From NCBI GenBank assembly GCA_026874595.1, contig CM049306.1, positions 100,826,642-100,890,641 on the forward strand: a DNA stretch of 64,000 nucleotides, given 5' to 3'. Positions 35,451-48,914 of the stretch are shown piece after piece (within the stretch, counting starts at the first letter, position 1; each line of letters opens with the position of its first letter). The stretch is from Sipunculus nudus. Lineage: Eukaryota > Annelida > Sipuncula > Golfingiida > Sipunculidae. Below the pieces are notes generated by a model. The model saw nothing but the letters and a program-made list of their open reading frames with translations. It was not told where the DNA came from and did not search any database. The position numbers and the translations under genes are program-made.

Positions 35451-38139
35451 CCAGATAATAATTCCGAATTTAAAAAAAATCCGCTCAGTGGTTACGGAGG
35501 AGTTCTCCGGAAACCTTTGCGGCGGCGGCGACGGTGGCGTCCGACTGAAAACATAGTATCCGCAAAACTCTGTTTTGGCGGATACAATTAAAAGTACGAG
35601 AAGTGTGTTGAAAAGCGCGGAAGGCCATGCCGCTTTGTTAATATATGTGTCAATCCTGACTGTTGGTTCCTTTTGACGAAACGTCATATTCGTAAAAGCA
35701 GGTCTTCGTTTCAACAATTTCTAAATGGCTTCACCTCAAACAGCCATTTGGAATGTGAACTATTTCATTTTTTGGATATATCTGTGATGCTACATGTCTT
35801 GTTGTCTGCTTTCTGGTATAAAGTAAACTAATGAAAATTAAATGATATGAACATGTGTTTTATTATGGTGAAATTTATCTGCTCAAATCACGGGAGCAGT
35901 AGACATTATTTGTCAGATAGGACAGACAAACAGGGAATAATTTGCATTTAATGTTCATGTTCGTATGAATAATGCTTGAACTACTCCCTACCCAACATTG
36001 TTACTACCTGCATATAAGATTAATTATCTTGCAAGAGTTACTGAGGATGTATTTATTAAGAGAAAAATTCATAGTACACCACACGCAAAACCATGTAAAA
36101 GCAATTTTTGCCGTTACCTAGATCTTCATCAACAATTTATTGGCTTAACATCAACTGAAGAGCATTTCAGCTGATGCGCACAACCATGGAGGTCGACGAT
36201 ATCTTAATATATCTAAGCCAAAAAGCTCACTTTTGAAGAAGATAACTCACCCCCGTCACTGAGCCAATTTAAATACATAAACAATAAGCTGAAGGCCACC
36301 TTCAATACTCAGTGAACAAAAATACATTGTACTTCTACATTGTACTTCTATCTGGTTGGCAATCAGTTGTGATATCAAATGACGCAGTGGCAACCTAAGT
36401 AGTCATAACCCGGTCATATCAACAATCCTCTGGGAAAACCTTCAGGTAGTTGCCAGTTTTCGAGACATACGGCAATAACGAGATATACCGAAAGAACAAA
36501 TTAAAAAACTAAACAGCCAAGAGTATCAGGAGTCACTTTTCCTCTAACTCTGTGTTTTTGCCTTTCCTTCAATAGATACGGGACATCCCCAAATCGTTAT
36601 CCATATGAATACTTAGAATCCTTGATCGTACGCAACCTTATAAAGAATACATTCCGAGAGTAGTCCTCCGCCTTCACCCAGACTCCTCGCTGAAAGTTAG
36701 CTTGTCAGTCCGACTTCTCGCCCAGTAGCCATGACCAAATGCTAATTTGCCACTCGGAGTCCTAGGGTATATACCATCATTGCTCCAAGGACTCAATAAT
36801 CCTCAACTTGCGAACTGTATCCAAACCCTGAACTTGGTCACTCTTTTGGAGTTTGCAGTATGTCAGGCAAACCGGGCAAAAACACACATTTCCATTTTCC
36901 CCCATCTTAATCTTTGCCTTTTTCCTATTACTTAAATTAAATTAATCTGAGAGAGATACGGAGCGTGCATGGGGTTATATATTTTGTACGTTTAAAAGTG
37001 CATTACCTGAATTATCATTGAGATCGACAATATATGTTACTTCTTACCTCGACTAGTCTTCTCCGGATTCCGCTTCTTGAGTTGACGTATACGTTAAATT
37101 TCAATTTAGTTTTTGTTTACTGTCTGGTCAAATATTCCGCGACAGACACCCGCAATATCCGTTTTTATCAGCTCCGATCTGTTTACCGGCGCTATGGTAA
37201 TCGTCAGATGTGGGTTTGCTCACACTGCTCGGTAGCCAATACGACAGTTATATGATCATCTCTTGTTAAGTTGCCTGAACAAATTGAATGATACAAAGAC
37301 AGCGTTATGTCTGGTACTTGTCCTTTGACCACACGCTCGGGAACGCAGAGACTACAAACACCTTTTTAGGGACCCTATGTTTGATGAGCAAACACATCAA
37401 TATAAATAAAACACTTGCACGGACTGGATGTTAATGCGTGTTTAATAGGTTTACATACGACACGCTTTCTGTCAACACTCGATCTTTTTTATGTGTCCTA
37501 GTGTCAGTAGTGGGAAGTACAATAGAAGACGAGGAGGCACGATCAAAGTGATGTAGGCTGGCTATAAATAGGAACATTGTCAAACATAGTGAGTAAAACT
37601 GTTATTCATAATAAGACTAAATCCGCGTAATAGTAAAATCTGTAGACTGATAAACATTCCTTTCATTTTATCCGTTTTCCGTTCGTATACAATCACAATG
37701 ACCCAAATATTGCATGATAGCATAACAATTGTTGAACCAGCTTACTTAAATTACGGCAAAGTAATGAATGTTTGGTCTTTTATTTGACAAAAAAAGGCAT
37801 TTTTAGAAATTTAATCATCTCTAATTATCCATCAGATGTCGCCCCTGCACATTCACAGAGACACCTTGTGGCGTAAAGCATTCTGGTCACATCAACATGC
37901 ACGACCGATCTTTTAGAGGATGACCCGGTGCAACCCAACGTGTTACCGGGGGGTAATTTACTGCTGCTTACTGCCATAAAATATAGATATTTTTTCATTA
38001 TACTTTTTCAAGATAACTGGGGTTGGACGAAGCCTCATGGTGCAGGCTCTTTAACATGGTAAGTTCTCTTAAATATTTTATCATGGTGTTTACTGCACCT
38101 GCGGGTCTTAGGTATGTAATTATCCACATCGCTGGGTCA
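35451..38139. other. Intergenic DNA, no gene
   Basis: No exon, RNA gene or tandem array that I can support. The short open frames at 36747-36935 and 37034-37255 show no recognisable protein. Confidence 0.5.
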
Positions 38140-38334
38140 TAACACCAAGAAACCCCTAAAACACTCCCTGGGAGTGTGGGGCACGCCCTTTTATTAAACC
38201 TACAGAGCGCTCACCCTGGGTGGTGGCCGACCTCACAAAATCTCACCGCTCCTCGGTTGATATTTGACCTCACGACCTCCCGGCTCTGAGTCCTGTGCTC
38301 TACCCCAAAACCACAGGAGCCGGTCAAAGTAAAA
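38140..38334 (-). mobile_element. tRNA-derived SINE copy
   Basis: Read on the minus strand: GACCGGCTCCTGTGG, an A-box-like TGGTTTTGGGGTAGAGCA, a B-box-like GAGGTCAAATATCA, then GCGGTGAGATTTTGTGAGGT and CCACCCAGGGT. The head aligns with the SINE at 47030 in the same order. Confidence 0.65.
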
Positions 38335-38759
38335 TTGACAAAAATTGCTAACAGACAAGACAACCAACTGATTAACCTTCTAGATTACAACATAAACACA
38401 GTATAGTTTAATAGATCGGTCCCAAGTTAAGAAGCTCTTGGGCTCGTATCGATTATAGAAAAGTGGGAAATCATGTTCAGAAAATAGCACTCAGGTTTAT
38501 TAATACTTTAAACATTGGAGTATAATAAATAATGTAAAAACCGGTTAAAAATTTAAATTCTGCAGATAATTTCCGTAAAAGAAATCAATTCTTCTGGGTA
38601 TGTCGTACAACATCCCCTGTTAATGCACTCTGTTTCGCGATTTTGATGCGATAACGAAAGCGCATGGCAGACTGGAAAAAGCCGTTCTCACCGTTTATAA
38701 TAGTTGATGTCTGGGAAACATTTCACTCCCCTGCATCTAAACATAGTAACTAATTAGTA

Positions 38760-41331
38760 CAGTAGAACGCCTGTATTACGGTCACCATCGGGACTGGATG
38801 AAAGTGGCCTTAATACAGGAGTGACCGTAATACAGGACTTTACCAGGATAGGGGGGTTAAAATATAACACGAAACCAAGTTCAAATCTTCATTACAATCA
38901 ACAAAATAAATGTTTATACAGGGTATAAGTATAATTACTGTTATCAATAAAAAAATAAAATATTTACAATCACGTCAACCCTTTTTATAACAATTACCAA
39001 CAATATATACAAATAAAGTGTTTGTTATTAAGTTAAAAACATATTGTATATCCATAATATTTGTACAAATGATGAGAAGCTCTTTGTATCCGTAAAGCAG
39101 AAATATAGCAGAAATATGTGAACATTCACAAAATACACTCTTTATATCTGGTTAAAGAAAGCAGTTATGGAAGACTGGTTGTTACACACTTTCGAGTCCA
39201 CAATTTCATTTTGATAGGCAAAGTCCAAACTCTTGATAGCCATATAATGGTCAAAGTGATGGGGACAGAGTATGCGTAACATTTTAATACATGTAACATT
39301 GTTCATTTTCATTCATAATAATTCATGTATGATTAAACTGTGCGATTTTTGCCGCACTGTTTTCGTTTGATGAACGTGTTTACAAGGGGATTAAAGAAAG
39401 TTTAAAGATCAACAGTTTGCCTAAAATTTTTCTGATGACCTTATCATCGGGACCCGCTGGTTGTCATTCGTTAATTAATTGACAAACCCTCTGATCGCGA
39501 GGCTGATTCCCAAACATACACGCAGGTGGGAACACATGCCTTACTAGTGTGTATACTAATGAGGCTGAGTGGGGTAGTACGACGCTGGCTACGTGTAAAA
39601 CAACTCAGTCACGGTCGATTGGTTACCTGTCCCTGGCCGTAATTGAGGCGTTTCCCGGCCTGCGGGACCGAGAGACCTGGCCGTAATACGGAATAGAGGA
39701 GTGGCCGTAATTGACAACAAAATGATTATGAAATATAAAGCCCCGTTCCCACTTTCACGAATTTGACGCCGAATCGCCACGATGTTTAATTCGTGGCGAT
39801 TCGTGGCCAATCGGCCTGTCGAGTGATAAAAATTCCATCACGACCACGATATTGTACGAAAGGAGTACGATGCCAGTACGATTGGCTACGACAGTGACAC
39901 GAAGCCAGCACGATATGACAGGCCACTTTTAAGAATGTTCACGGCTCCGTGACGACGTCTAAGATACTGGTACGATATTTCCACGATTGATCTGCGACTT
40001 GTGGACGATACTCCTACGATCATTCAATTTTGCTACGGATTGTTAGATAGCTGTATATGTGATATATAGCTATTGTAATTTCACAAAGAAGACGATATTA
40101 GTAAAAGGACACCATAACAACACTTTACTCAACTTCTCCAGATATTTTAATTTGACAAAAGTTATCCAGTTTAAAACACTGATAAAATATGTCTCATTTT
40201 ATTTGAGTAATTAGACAATTACAAACTTATTTATGTGGTGGCAAATACGACGTTAACTTCTTTAAGTCCAAGTAGACGACCGTCTTAATCGGATGTAAAA
40301 TATCTGTATTCTCAAAATAATGGTTAAAATATCTTATTGATTCAGCTCTCAATGTGATATAAGATTCTGTTAATATCAATTTGTGTTAGGCTCAGTTTAT
40401 TCTCCCATAGTGAAATAGGAAATTCATGATTTATTATATTGACCATATGTTTAAGTATGACGAAACTGTATAATATATTCATCTTCTTTAAACTGTTTTG
40501 GTTCAAATTTATTTTGTCAACCAATATCCACGATAAAAAAATCTTTAAAACAAATTAACGAAACTACATGGTTTATTCACTGCATAAACTTCCTTGCTTG
40601 TTTACAAAGAAGTTACAAATTACAAAGGAAACGTAATTTGATTCAGCTTCTTCAAATTATTTTAGTTCAAAGTTAGTTGGAACCAATAACCACAATACAA
40701 ATCTTCTTTAAAACAAATCTACAAATCTACACAGTGTTCTTACTTCTAAACCTTATTCCTCATTTGTTTGTAAAAAGTTAAAAATCACTAAGAAAATAAA
40801 ATTGTTCGTTACATTATGATGTCAGTTCTTGATGATTCGTCACCAAATTCGTGGAAGTAGAAGGGGCTTTATGAACGTGACTCTCTCTTGAGAGGTTCTT
40901 GTGGTAGTCGTATTGTAGTCATGTTGAAGTCGTGTCGATGTAATTGTCCATCGTGAGCATTCGTGACATTGTTTTACATCACGAATTTACAAGAATTATG
41001 AAGACTCTCATACGACTTACCAAGAAACTGTTACGACTTAGCTACGACTTGTGGCGACAAAGCTTAATTTTTGAACATTTCAAAAATAGCGCCACGAATT
41101 CTGAGTGCTCAAGACCTCGCTACGAAAATTACCGAATGTTCAAGACATCATCTACGACACTCCCACGACGTCCCTACGAATTTTAATGATGTAAGTTCGT
41201 GGCGATTCGGCGTCAAATTCGTGAAAGTGGGAACGGGGCTTAACGGTCGAAAATTCGGGACCGGAAAATCTGACCGTTATAGACGTATATTGACCGTTAT
41301 TGAGGCGTGGCCGTTGGCAGGCGTTCTACTG
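38760..41331. mobile_element. Large TIR element with TA target duplication
   Basis: Terminal inverted repeats CAGTAGAACGCCTG (38760-38773) and CAGGCGTTCTACTG (41318-41331) are exact, and each is flanked by TA, as in Tc1/mariner-type insertions. Subterminal GACCGTAATACAGG/TGGCCGTAAT motifs repeat inwards. No transposase is visible; a second element occupies its interior. Confidence 0.8.
39738..41241. mobile_element. Nested foldback element with 45-bp perfect inverted repeats
   Basis: The segment 39738-39782 (AAGCCCCGTTCCCACTTTCA..., ending CGAATCGCCACGA) is the exact inverse of 41197-41241. A third, diverged end lies at about 40836-40872 (CAAATTCGTGGAAGTAGAAG then GGGCTTTAT). This suggests two related copies fused or inserted in one another. 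TACGAC/CACGA-rich sequence adjoins both ends. It lies wholly inside the TA-flanked element. Confidence 0.8.
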
Positions 41332-42238
41332 TAGTTACCTTACATGTTCTATGAGCAGGTGGAAAATATATATCCACACCTGTAAATTATGAGATCTTAA
41401 CATACCTCGATTAGCGGAAATTGAATGAAATTGATTTAAATAAATACTTTTTAAGTGTTGCTATTTTTAAAATAGACGTGTTTCATGTTTATGTCTAAAT
41501 TGACATCCGTTGAAATGTCATATTAAAATGACAGTGGCTTTGGCAATTTGTTGTGTATATTGTGAGGCTCAATCCAGCTCCATGAACATTTTCTACTATA
41601 TGACCCCCTCCCCCCCCCCCCCCCCCCCCCAGATTGATGTTATACCATTTTGTGCGTTAACCGCATGACAATATATCACATTATTTCATTCTTTGACTAA
41701 TCAAGACCTTCAATCGTTCGTGCAATTTTCCCATAGACCAAAGTGCTATTCTCCAACTATTGCCCTAACCCTGTTATTAGTTAAAGACCACCGTATGTAT
41801 AGCCTTTGTTGTGGTCCGGTCTGAGTGTACCTTTTTAGTTTCATCCGATGCTCTCGCCGGACCATTTACTCCAAATTAATTACATGAAATCAGCAACGTA
41901 TTAAAGCTGGCAACACGAGATCACGATGTAACATCGAACACCGCAACTTTCCACCGCAACTATCTATCATTTTGACAATAAAATCTTAATCTCCTTATTA
42001 TCAGCCACAGATCCTTGGCCTATAAGTGGCACTGTCTATTGCATAAGTATGACGGTATATCAGTATTATCAGAGTTATTTCATGTTTTCTTTATGCACAT
42101 GTTAGAAAACAACCAAGAAGTCATTACATAGGTCGTATACATTTGAACCAATATTTGAAGTTATGTTAATGGTAAATTAATTATTTTGGCTATTCAGACA
42201 CTGATTAGGAGAGCTGTAATGTTTCACGTCATAGCTAA

Positions 42239-42264
42239 CCCCCCCCCCCCCCCCCCCCCCCCCC
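42239..42264. repeat. Poly-C run (26)
   Basis: Twenty-six consecutive C, the longest homopolymer in the window. Confidence 0.95.
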
Positions 42265-44579
42265 AGCGTTGTAAACCACAAGCCTCCGTCCCTCGGCCAA
42301 TAGACACAGCCAAAAGCTTCCTGAATAAGTCAATGTTCACCCGTGATCTAAAGCCCAAACGGCCGGCGCTCAGCAGATTATATTGCCTTGGCGTGCTGCA
42401 TCTCTTAAAAGGACCACCAACAATGGCGAAACCATGGTATAGACAATATACCAACAAACAGGAAAACGTAGCTATTGAGGATATGACGGCATTTTAAGAT
42501 TTGCAGTTATGGATGTAACACCTTGTCCGATACATAGAAGCAATGGTGAACTGATCTTATGAGAGCCAGTAATTACCTGTGAACTGAAACCACGTCGATC
42601 CAACAAACATTGCCTATACACACAGATCAACTCTCAAGGACTGAGTGTATAAGTTTTATACCTTAAAAAAATAAAATAACCTACCTTTAGCGACGTCCAA
42701 GTATCAGCTCATGTGGTGGCTGTGTTTGTTTCTTAAACAGGACACCACCGTAAGCATGACGGCTGTTTTGAAGTGTGAGACAGCAAGTTGCGGTTCTGTT
42801 TGTACTATATCCCTTGCCTGTCGCAGTCAGATTGATCAGTAAACACAGCTGAGCTGCAGGGCCATGCAGCTTGCGAATGACTAAGACTGCTGCCAGCAAG
42901 GTTCTGGGAAGCGACCCTTCTAGCCCTGAGAGGGCCTTTCAATAAACATCCAGAGTTAAGGGCGCAGCCAGGAATTTTATAGATTCAGAAATCCTATTAA
43001 TGAAATACAGGTACCTTTTCATAGAAGGATAAGGTATTTACCTCCGTTCTTTCGTCCTAAAGCAGCCTAGCTGTTTTGGTAGATTTGATATCTTAGTATA
43101 ATTAAATACCGCATATATATATATATATTATTTTTATATGATAACGTATTTTTAAGTGATATCCGTTCCCTGAAAATGGTCATGACGGTGGTGTAATACT
43201 TTTTTTATCTCTGAGAGACAGCGACAACCGTTAACAGTAGAGAAAAAAATCTCTACATCAAAATGGACTTCACATGTAGCCCGTCCATCATAATTCCCTG
43301 CAGCTTCACGGCGCTACAACTTTAGATTATAGACTGTGATTCTTTAATAATGAAAAGCTAAATCGAACCACATCGAGCAGACTGTGGGCAGATGACAAAC
43401 GTGGTTTCTGTTGGCAAATCGATGGACTTCTCGTGTGATGTACTATTTAGTGAAACCTAAATGGACCCATTTTCCGTCTAGCAACATATAACAGTGTTTT
43501 TTAATTGAATCTCTTTGAGCAACATAATGGATCACGATTTGAGCTTATAGATACAAAAATTGTCACTTGAGCGTTCATTATTAACTAATGGAGAATTTCC
43601 TCCGGTATATAGATTTCTCCAATTTTCCGATTCCCGTTCTATTTCCGTTTTGCCTGTTATTTTTCTGCTTTAGGGTTTCTTTTAAACATCTGTTAGGTCC
43701 ATATACAGCCAACGTTTCTTTCACCAGTGTACCAGATTAGGCCTTGATTTCAAACATTGTTATTCAGGGGATGTAACCTACAGTTATTGACCGACCAAAA
43801 CTTTGCAGACGGAAGAAAAACAAGGGTTTCTGTGACAGGTTTCAAACAGAAATAATTTACATCATTATAGTTGTTCAGTTAAATTGTATTCCCACGAGGA
43901 TCCCATCACTGTATAAAAAAAATACAAATGCTAAAAATAAATAAACAGCCACCATGCAGAACTCTTAAGAGTAAAAAATTATTTTATTTCCTGGGGAAAT
44001 GTATTATCTGACGGGCCTATGAATGGAATGGGGATATAGCTATTGTGGCCAAAATTAATCAGATCGTGCGGACACACTGGAAAATACGTAACGTCATATA
44101 TACGTGTATGAAATAGTTTAGGAATTCTTAATCAAGTTGAAAAAATGCGCTGTTATGTCTGCTTGCACAGAGAGCGGTAAATACCTAAAATAGATGGGCC
44201 TTGGTCGGCAGGTCACATATTAAAAAATTGTCTCAATCTTTTAGAAAGAAACCTTTCTAGATACCCGCGACCCCGAAGCCCACTTAAATAAAACGCATGC
44301 ATAACTCATGACACACATGTAGTTTATTCATAGATCAAACATTACTTCTGAACTCTGACCTTGCACTGAGCACGCGGGTTTCCTACAGCAGACACATGGC
44401 TTTGTTTGTTGTTGCCAATAGTACCTTGGCCTCCATCATCGCTCCAGCCTCCATTTGTCCGCCTTTCAACTTTACAATACACCAACATTGCGCCTTTCCC
44501 TTAAACTCCTTATACGCAGGGGTTCAAGTACACTGCATTCGTTCAATAACTCCTTCACATTAACCGCTGCTTTGTACAG

Positions 44580-44680
44580 CAAGTTTTGCTGGATTTCACG
44601 ACCAGGGCTGGCACAGAGCCAAGAATAGTCAAAGCGTGGTATCGCATTCAGTATCAGACCAACGAGAGCGGGTTGTCGCG
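44580..44680. mobile_element. Diverged single arm of the foldback family
   Basis: TTTTGCTGGATTTCACGACC, CACAGAGCCAAGA and GTGGTATCGCATT follow each other in the same order as in the arms at 11843-12146. Confidence 0.5.
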
Positions 44681-46715
44681 GGTTTGAAATTTGGTGTTGG
44701 ATGCTATACAAAGCAGCGGTTTGAGCGAAGGAAATATATACGACCACAGTGTATAACCCCTGCGTGAGATGTGTACTTTCTCCAATAAGAGAAAATCCAT
44801 CCATTTACCCGAATCCGCACCAAAATTCAATTTTGCCACACAGGTTCATGGAAATGGGTTTACTAGTTTCATACAGTCTTACTAACAGGCAATCGACCAA
44901 ATAAACAAACAAAGAGGGGTAGCATAACATATTCGGTAGAAGTCATTATTTTTTTTTTCTCTCAAAAAGCCATAACATGGGTAACATTTACAGCCGAATG
45001 TCGCATCATTATGGTTTCATAATCCGGGTGCTGTATGCAGTCAGGATAATCTCAACACTTTAAAATACATTGTGAAGAATCAAAATTACGCCGAAAATAA
45101 GAAACCCCCAAAAGAACTCTTGATCGGAATTGACCTGTAAAGCATGCGCAGCGGTCACTATGGATTCGTTCTGATACACTTATCAACTGCTTGTAAAAGG
45201 TCTCTTGGGCTTATCCGACCCAAAGTACACTTTCACCATGTCAACATTATTTATTCTAACAGTGCATGTACCAGTGTATTTGAAATTAAGTTGAATTGAG
45301 TGGGGCCATTGTGTCCACTGTATAGGGTTTGACAGAAGTGTCAGTATTGTCTTACCAAGACTTATCAAGACTTAAGAACTGTCGTGACTAATGTAACTCA
45401 AAAGGTTATAAAAGAAAATATGACTAAGTGCATCAACACATTCGTAAAGCCCTCATAAAACCTACCAATCACTTTGTCGTCACCACAGATAAACCTTACA
45501 ATACCACTCGTCAATCAGTGACGTCTGTACATAACTGCATTGTCCGGTCTCAATTTAAGCAGTTATAAGGAACACTTAAACCATATTTAAGGGTTCTTGA
45601 ACTTTACATCCCTTTTCAATAGGTGTCAGCTAAATTTGGCCTCTACTACAACTTACGCTACAAAATCTGCAATAATTGGCAATAACACTAAGGATATATA
45701 AGGCTATTAATAGTATCATGAGCTTTAAGCATTATCCCGGTAATTCCATACGTGCAAACTTGGTATTTATCCACGTCGCCGCTTGCAATCAAACAAGGTC
45801 CAACAGACGCGTTATTACAGCCTTGTCATGATCAAGTCCTCAATGCTGTCGACTGCTGGGCTGGGGGTCACGTGGTTTATTCATATCACCGTGCAACCAT
45901 TCTCACGGAGGGCTCATTAGTCCAATTACTTTCTGACAGCTATACGAGTTGGGCACGCAGCACACCTATACTAGGGAATTATAACCCCTTTGAAGTATAA
46001 ATACATTTCATAGAGCAATGAAAATGAAAGGGACAAACAAATTCAACCTTGAAAACTGTTATTTTCATATGACGACAGCGGATGCGAACCAATAAAGGAC
46101 AAAAAATACACCTGATGGCCTGTCAAAATGTATGTAAGTCACGGGGATTATGCACACTTTAATTTCGGCTCCTGACCTGAAAATAATTACTTGACAATAA
46201 GTTCTTGCAGAATGGGGTCATAAACGTGCATTGCATGGTCACATGCAATATATCCCAACATCAAGAGGAATATTAAACGTCGTAATTTTGACCTGATTCC
46301 CTTAAATGGTCAGATATGACCCACGGTTTGGTTAATATGCTTTTACATCTTATTAACCTACACCAATCCAGTTTACCTAACATTTTTTGTGCTGATTTAA
46401 ATGTTACGTCTACTTTACAATATAACTCCAAAGGATCTGAAAAAGCTGCATTTGACAAGACACGTCTTGTGACATCAGAATTGCCAATAAGTAAAGGTGA
46501 GCCTGATCGATAAAAGCTGCTTAAGTAAACTCATATACATTCATCCATCACATTTTACATTCAATGTCATTATGAGAGTTCCATCCAGTTCCGTTTTTTA
46601 CAATAGGTTAGGAGAATATTTTTAATCACTTATAATCATTTTGGCGTTCAGAAATAGGTCAAGAACAATGCAACTACGGCTAATGGAATGAAGCCATAGT
46701 AAGGTATGCCCTGGG

Positions 46716-46749
<34 letters not shown>

Positions 46750-47029
46750 TGTAATAATTTACCGACGATATTATTATGTGTTTTAATATAATTCATCCTT
46801 CTCGGCCGATTCGGGTTCAATTGACACCAAAATCTCTTGTATTAAGAGTGTCCTCGGAGTACCTTCGCATCAAATTTCCTTGCTCATATCAACCCTGATT
46901 ATATCATTCCTTGCAAATATCTGGTATTGCCGATGTGTCACTATCTTTTGTTTAGACGAAAACCCGGATATAGCAGAGTATAAGGGTATACCACGAGTAA
47001 AAATAATAAAAGGAAGTAGAAAATGTTAA

Positions 47030-47345
47030 GACCGGCTTCAGTGGTCTAGGGGTAGACCCTAAGAATCAGAGCCTGGATATCATGAGGAACCTATCGAGAA
47101 GCGGTGAGATTTTTCACTGTCGGTCCCCACCCAGGGTTACTTGGAAGGCTTAATGGGAAGACTGTGCTCCACAGCCGTTTCTAACACTCAAATAATAATA
47201 CGAGTGCGCCTTTGTGGTTTAACTTTGTTTGTGTTCCTTGGTTTGGATGACCCTGAAACGGGAGTGGGGGTGGGGTAATATCCCCCATGGCCGTAGGTGC
47301 GGAAGTCACTGGGACTGGTTAACCCCGGAATATAAAATTAGAGAA
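47030..47345 (+). mobile_element. tRNA-derived SINE
   Basis: Begins GACCGGCTTCAGTGGTCTAG then GGGTAGA, an A-box-like tRNA head, followed by GCGGTGAGATTTTTCAC, CCACCCAGGGTTA, GGCTTAATGGGAAGACTGTG and CGAGTGCGCCTTTG, ending GGAATATAAAATTAGAG. Shared with the copies at 38140-38334 and 13610-13780. Confidence 0.7.
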
Positions 47346-48761
47346 AACGTGCATTGTCAAGTAGTTATAAACCGAAATTGATAATATGCAGCTGTATATA
47401 TACAATTATTAAATCAGGATTTAAAATAAAATAAAATAGATAAATAAAGAATATATAGTTAAAGCAAAGAAAATGTTAAAGTAGCGACAAGAGTAAGTAT
47501 TCCCATCAGTAAAAATAGGTGGAAATCCATCATACAATAGCTGCTCCACTCTCTCAATAAAACAGCTGTCATCCTTAAGTGGTAACCGTCAGACGGCATT
47601 TTGTAAGTGTTACAAGACCACTATCCATCAAATCAAAGTCTGTGATATCAAATTGTCGCATACTTCATCCTCCTTTTAACTGACCTTAGGTAGACCCTAT
47701 GTCATTGTAACTGAAGATAATTAACTACAAAAAATATTCCCTATACTTGTTTGCGTTCAACAAACTATGCATTTTTTTCACAGGTGTGATATATAGACGG
47801 TGAAATAAAGTGGTGATATCAGTTTTATTGTTGTTTATACGTATGCTCAAATATATATGTGTGTAAGTATGCTTGTGTAAAATATTTAGTTTTTTGTTTG
47901 GTTTCCTACTGTAAATTCATGTTAATAGAATGTTTTATGATTTGAAGTCTTATTTACCTTATGGCTTGGAATCTTGAGTTGCTTGGAACACATTCTGTGT
48001 ATACATGATAATGAATAGTACAGAAGTGGTGCACGGGCCACAGTAATACACTAATCTTACCATACAGACCAATGTACACAGCGGTACACGTTCTGTGCAG
48101 AGCCCGATCTCAATATCACAAACATTCTTTGTGGACTGTATTAGTCACATTTCACGGTCTGGCAGCGACTGTATATACAATGATCAATACCCACAATCAA
48201 TTCTATGTATAGAAAAACCAGGTCTGTATGAAGTGCTCCTTATCTATTAAAGTGTTTATACGCCTCACAATGATGTTAAAGTTCTCCTGATGACAGATAT
48301 AAGGAGGGCAAGCGCAGTCACCTTATAAACATGTCATGTGAAATCATTATTGTGTTGTGAATTTTAAAGTAACTGTGACAAGGAGGAAAACTAGGGCGCA
48401 ACTTAATAACAAAGAAAGATACAAGGCTGGTGTCAAAGTTGTGAAGCTTTCAAACGACGGTGAATATATTTATACACGGACCAAAACACCTTAGATTCCC
48501 ACCTGTAAATGAAAATTAAGAATCTTGTTATTGAAAATTGTAAAAGTACACATCATCCGAATTGCACAAAAGCGCCACCATGTGTTTGTTCTGTGAAGCA
48601 CAAGATCTTCATGTGTTTTTGTATAATGATTTGTCAAAATAAAATGGGTTTATGTGTGTAAGCGTAATGCAAACACCGATCAAGTGTAAGCAGGTTTTTA
48701 GCACACAAATGTTGTAGAAGACATAAATGTCAATCGTTTTGAATTTTATTTAGCTTTTTTA

Positions 48762-48866
48762 GGGGGGGGGGGGGGGGGGTTGCGGGGGGGGGGGGGTCAT
48801 ATACACAAAATATTCATTCGCATTCACACCAACCCGATGACAGGGGCGTCAATACAGGGGGAAGCC

Positions 48867-48897
<31 letters not shown>

Positions 48898-48914
48898 ACT
48901 CACACACACACACA
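48762..48914. repeat. Clustered poly-G, poly-C and (CA)n
   Basis: G18 (48762-48779), G13 (48784-48796), C19 (48865-48883), then (CA)n to about 48914. The G and C runs on one strand could pair as a stem or form G-quadruplex/i-motif structures. Confidence 0.9.

Larger units (their letters stand above)
41332..47029. other. Intergenic DNA, no gene
   Basis: Holds poly-C runs at 41610-41630 and 42239-42264, a diverged foldback arm (44580-44680) and (AAT)n at about 46722-46749. Open frames near 42186-42497, 44472-44804 and 45752-46000 have no recognisable family, and part of the second is repeat DNA. Confidence 0.45.

Noticed and set aside
44472-44804. 110-residue minus-strand open frame
   Set aside because: It overlaps a dispersed foldback repeat arm and matches no recognised protein.
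47030-47105. tRNA-like head
   Set aside because: It has an A-box but a decayed B-box and a shared 3' body with other copies, so it is a SINE and not a tRNA gene.
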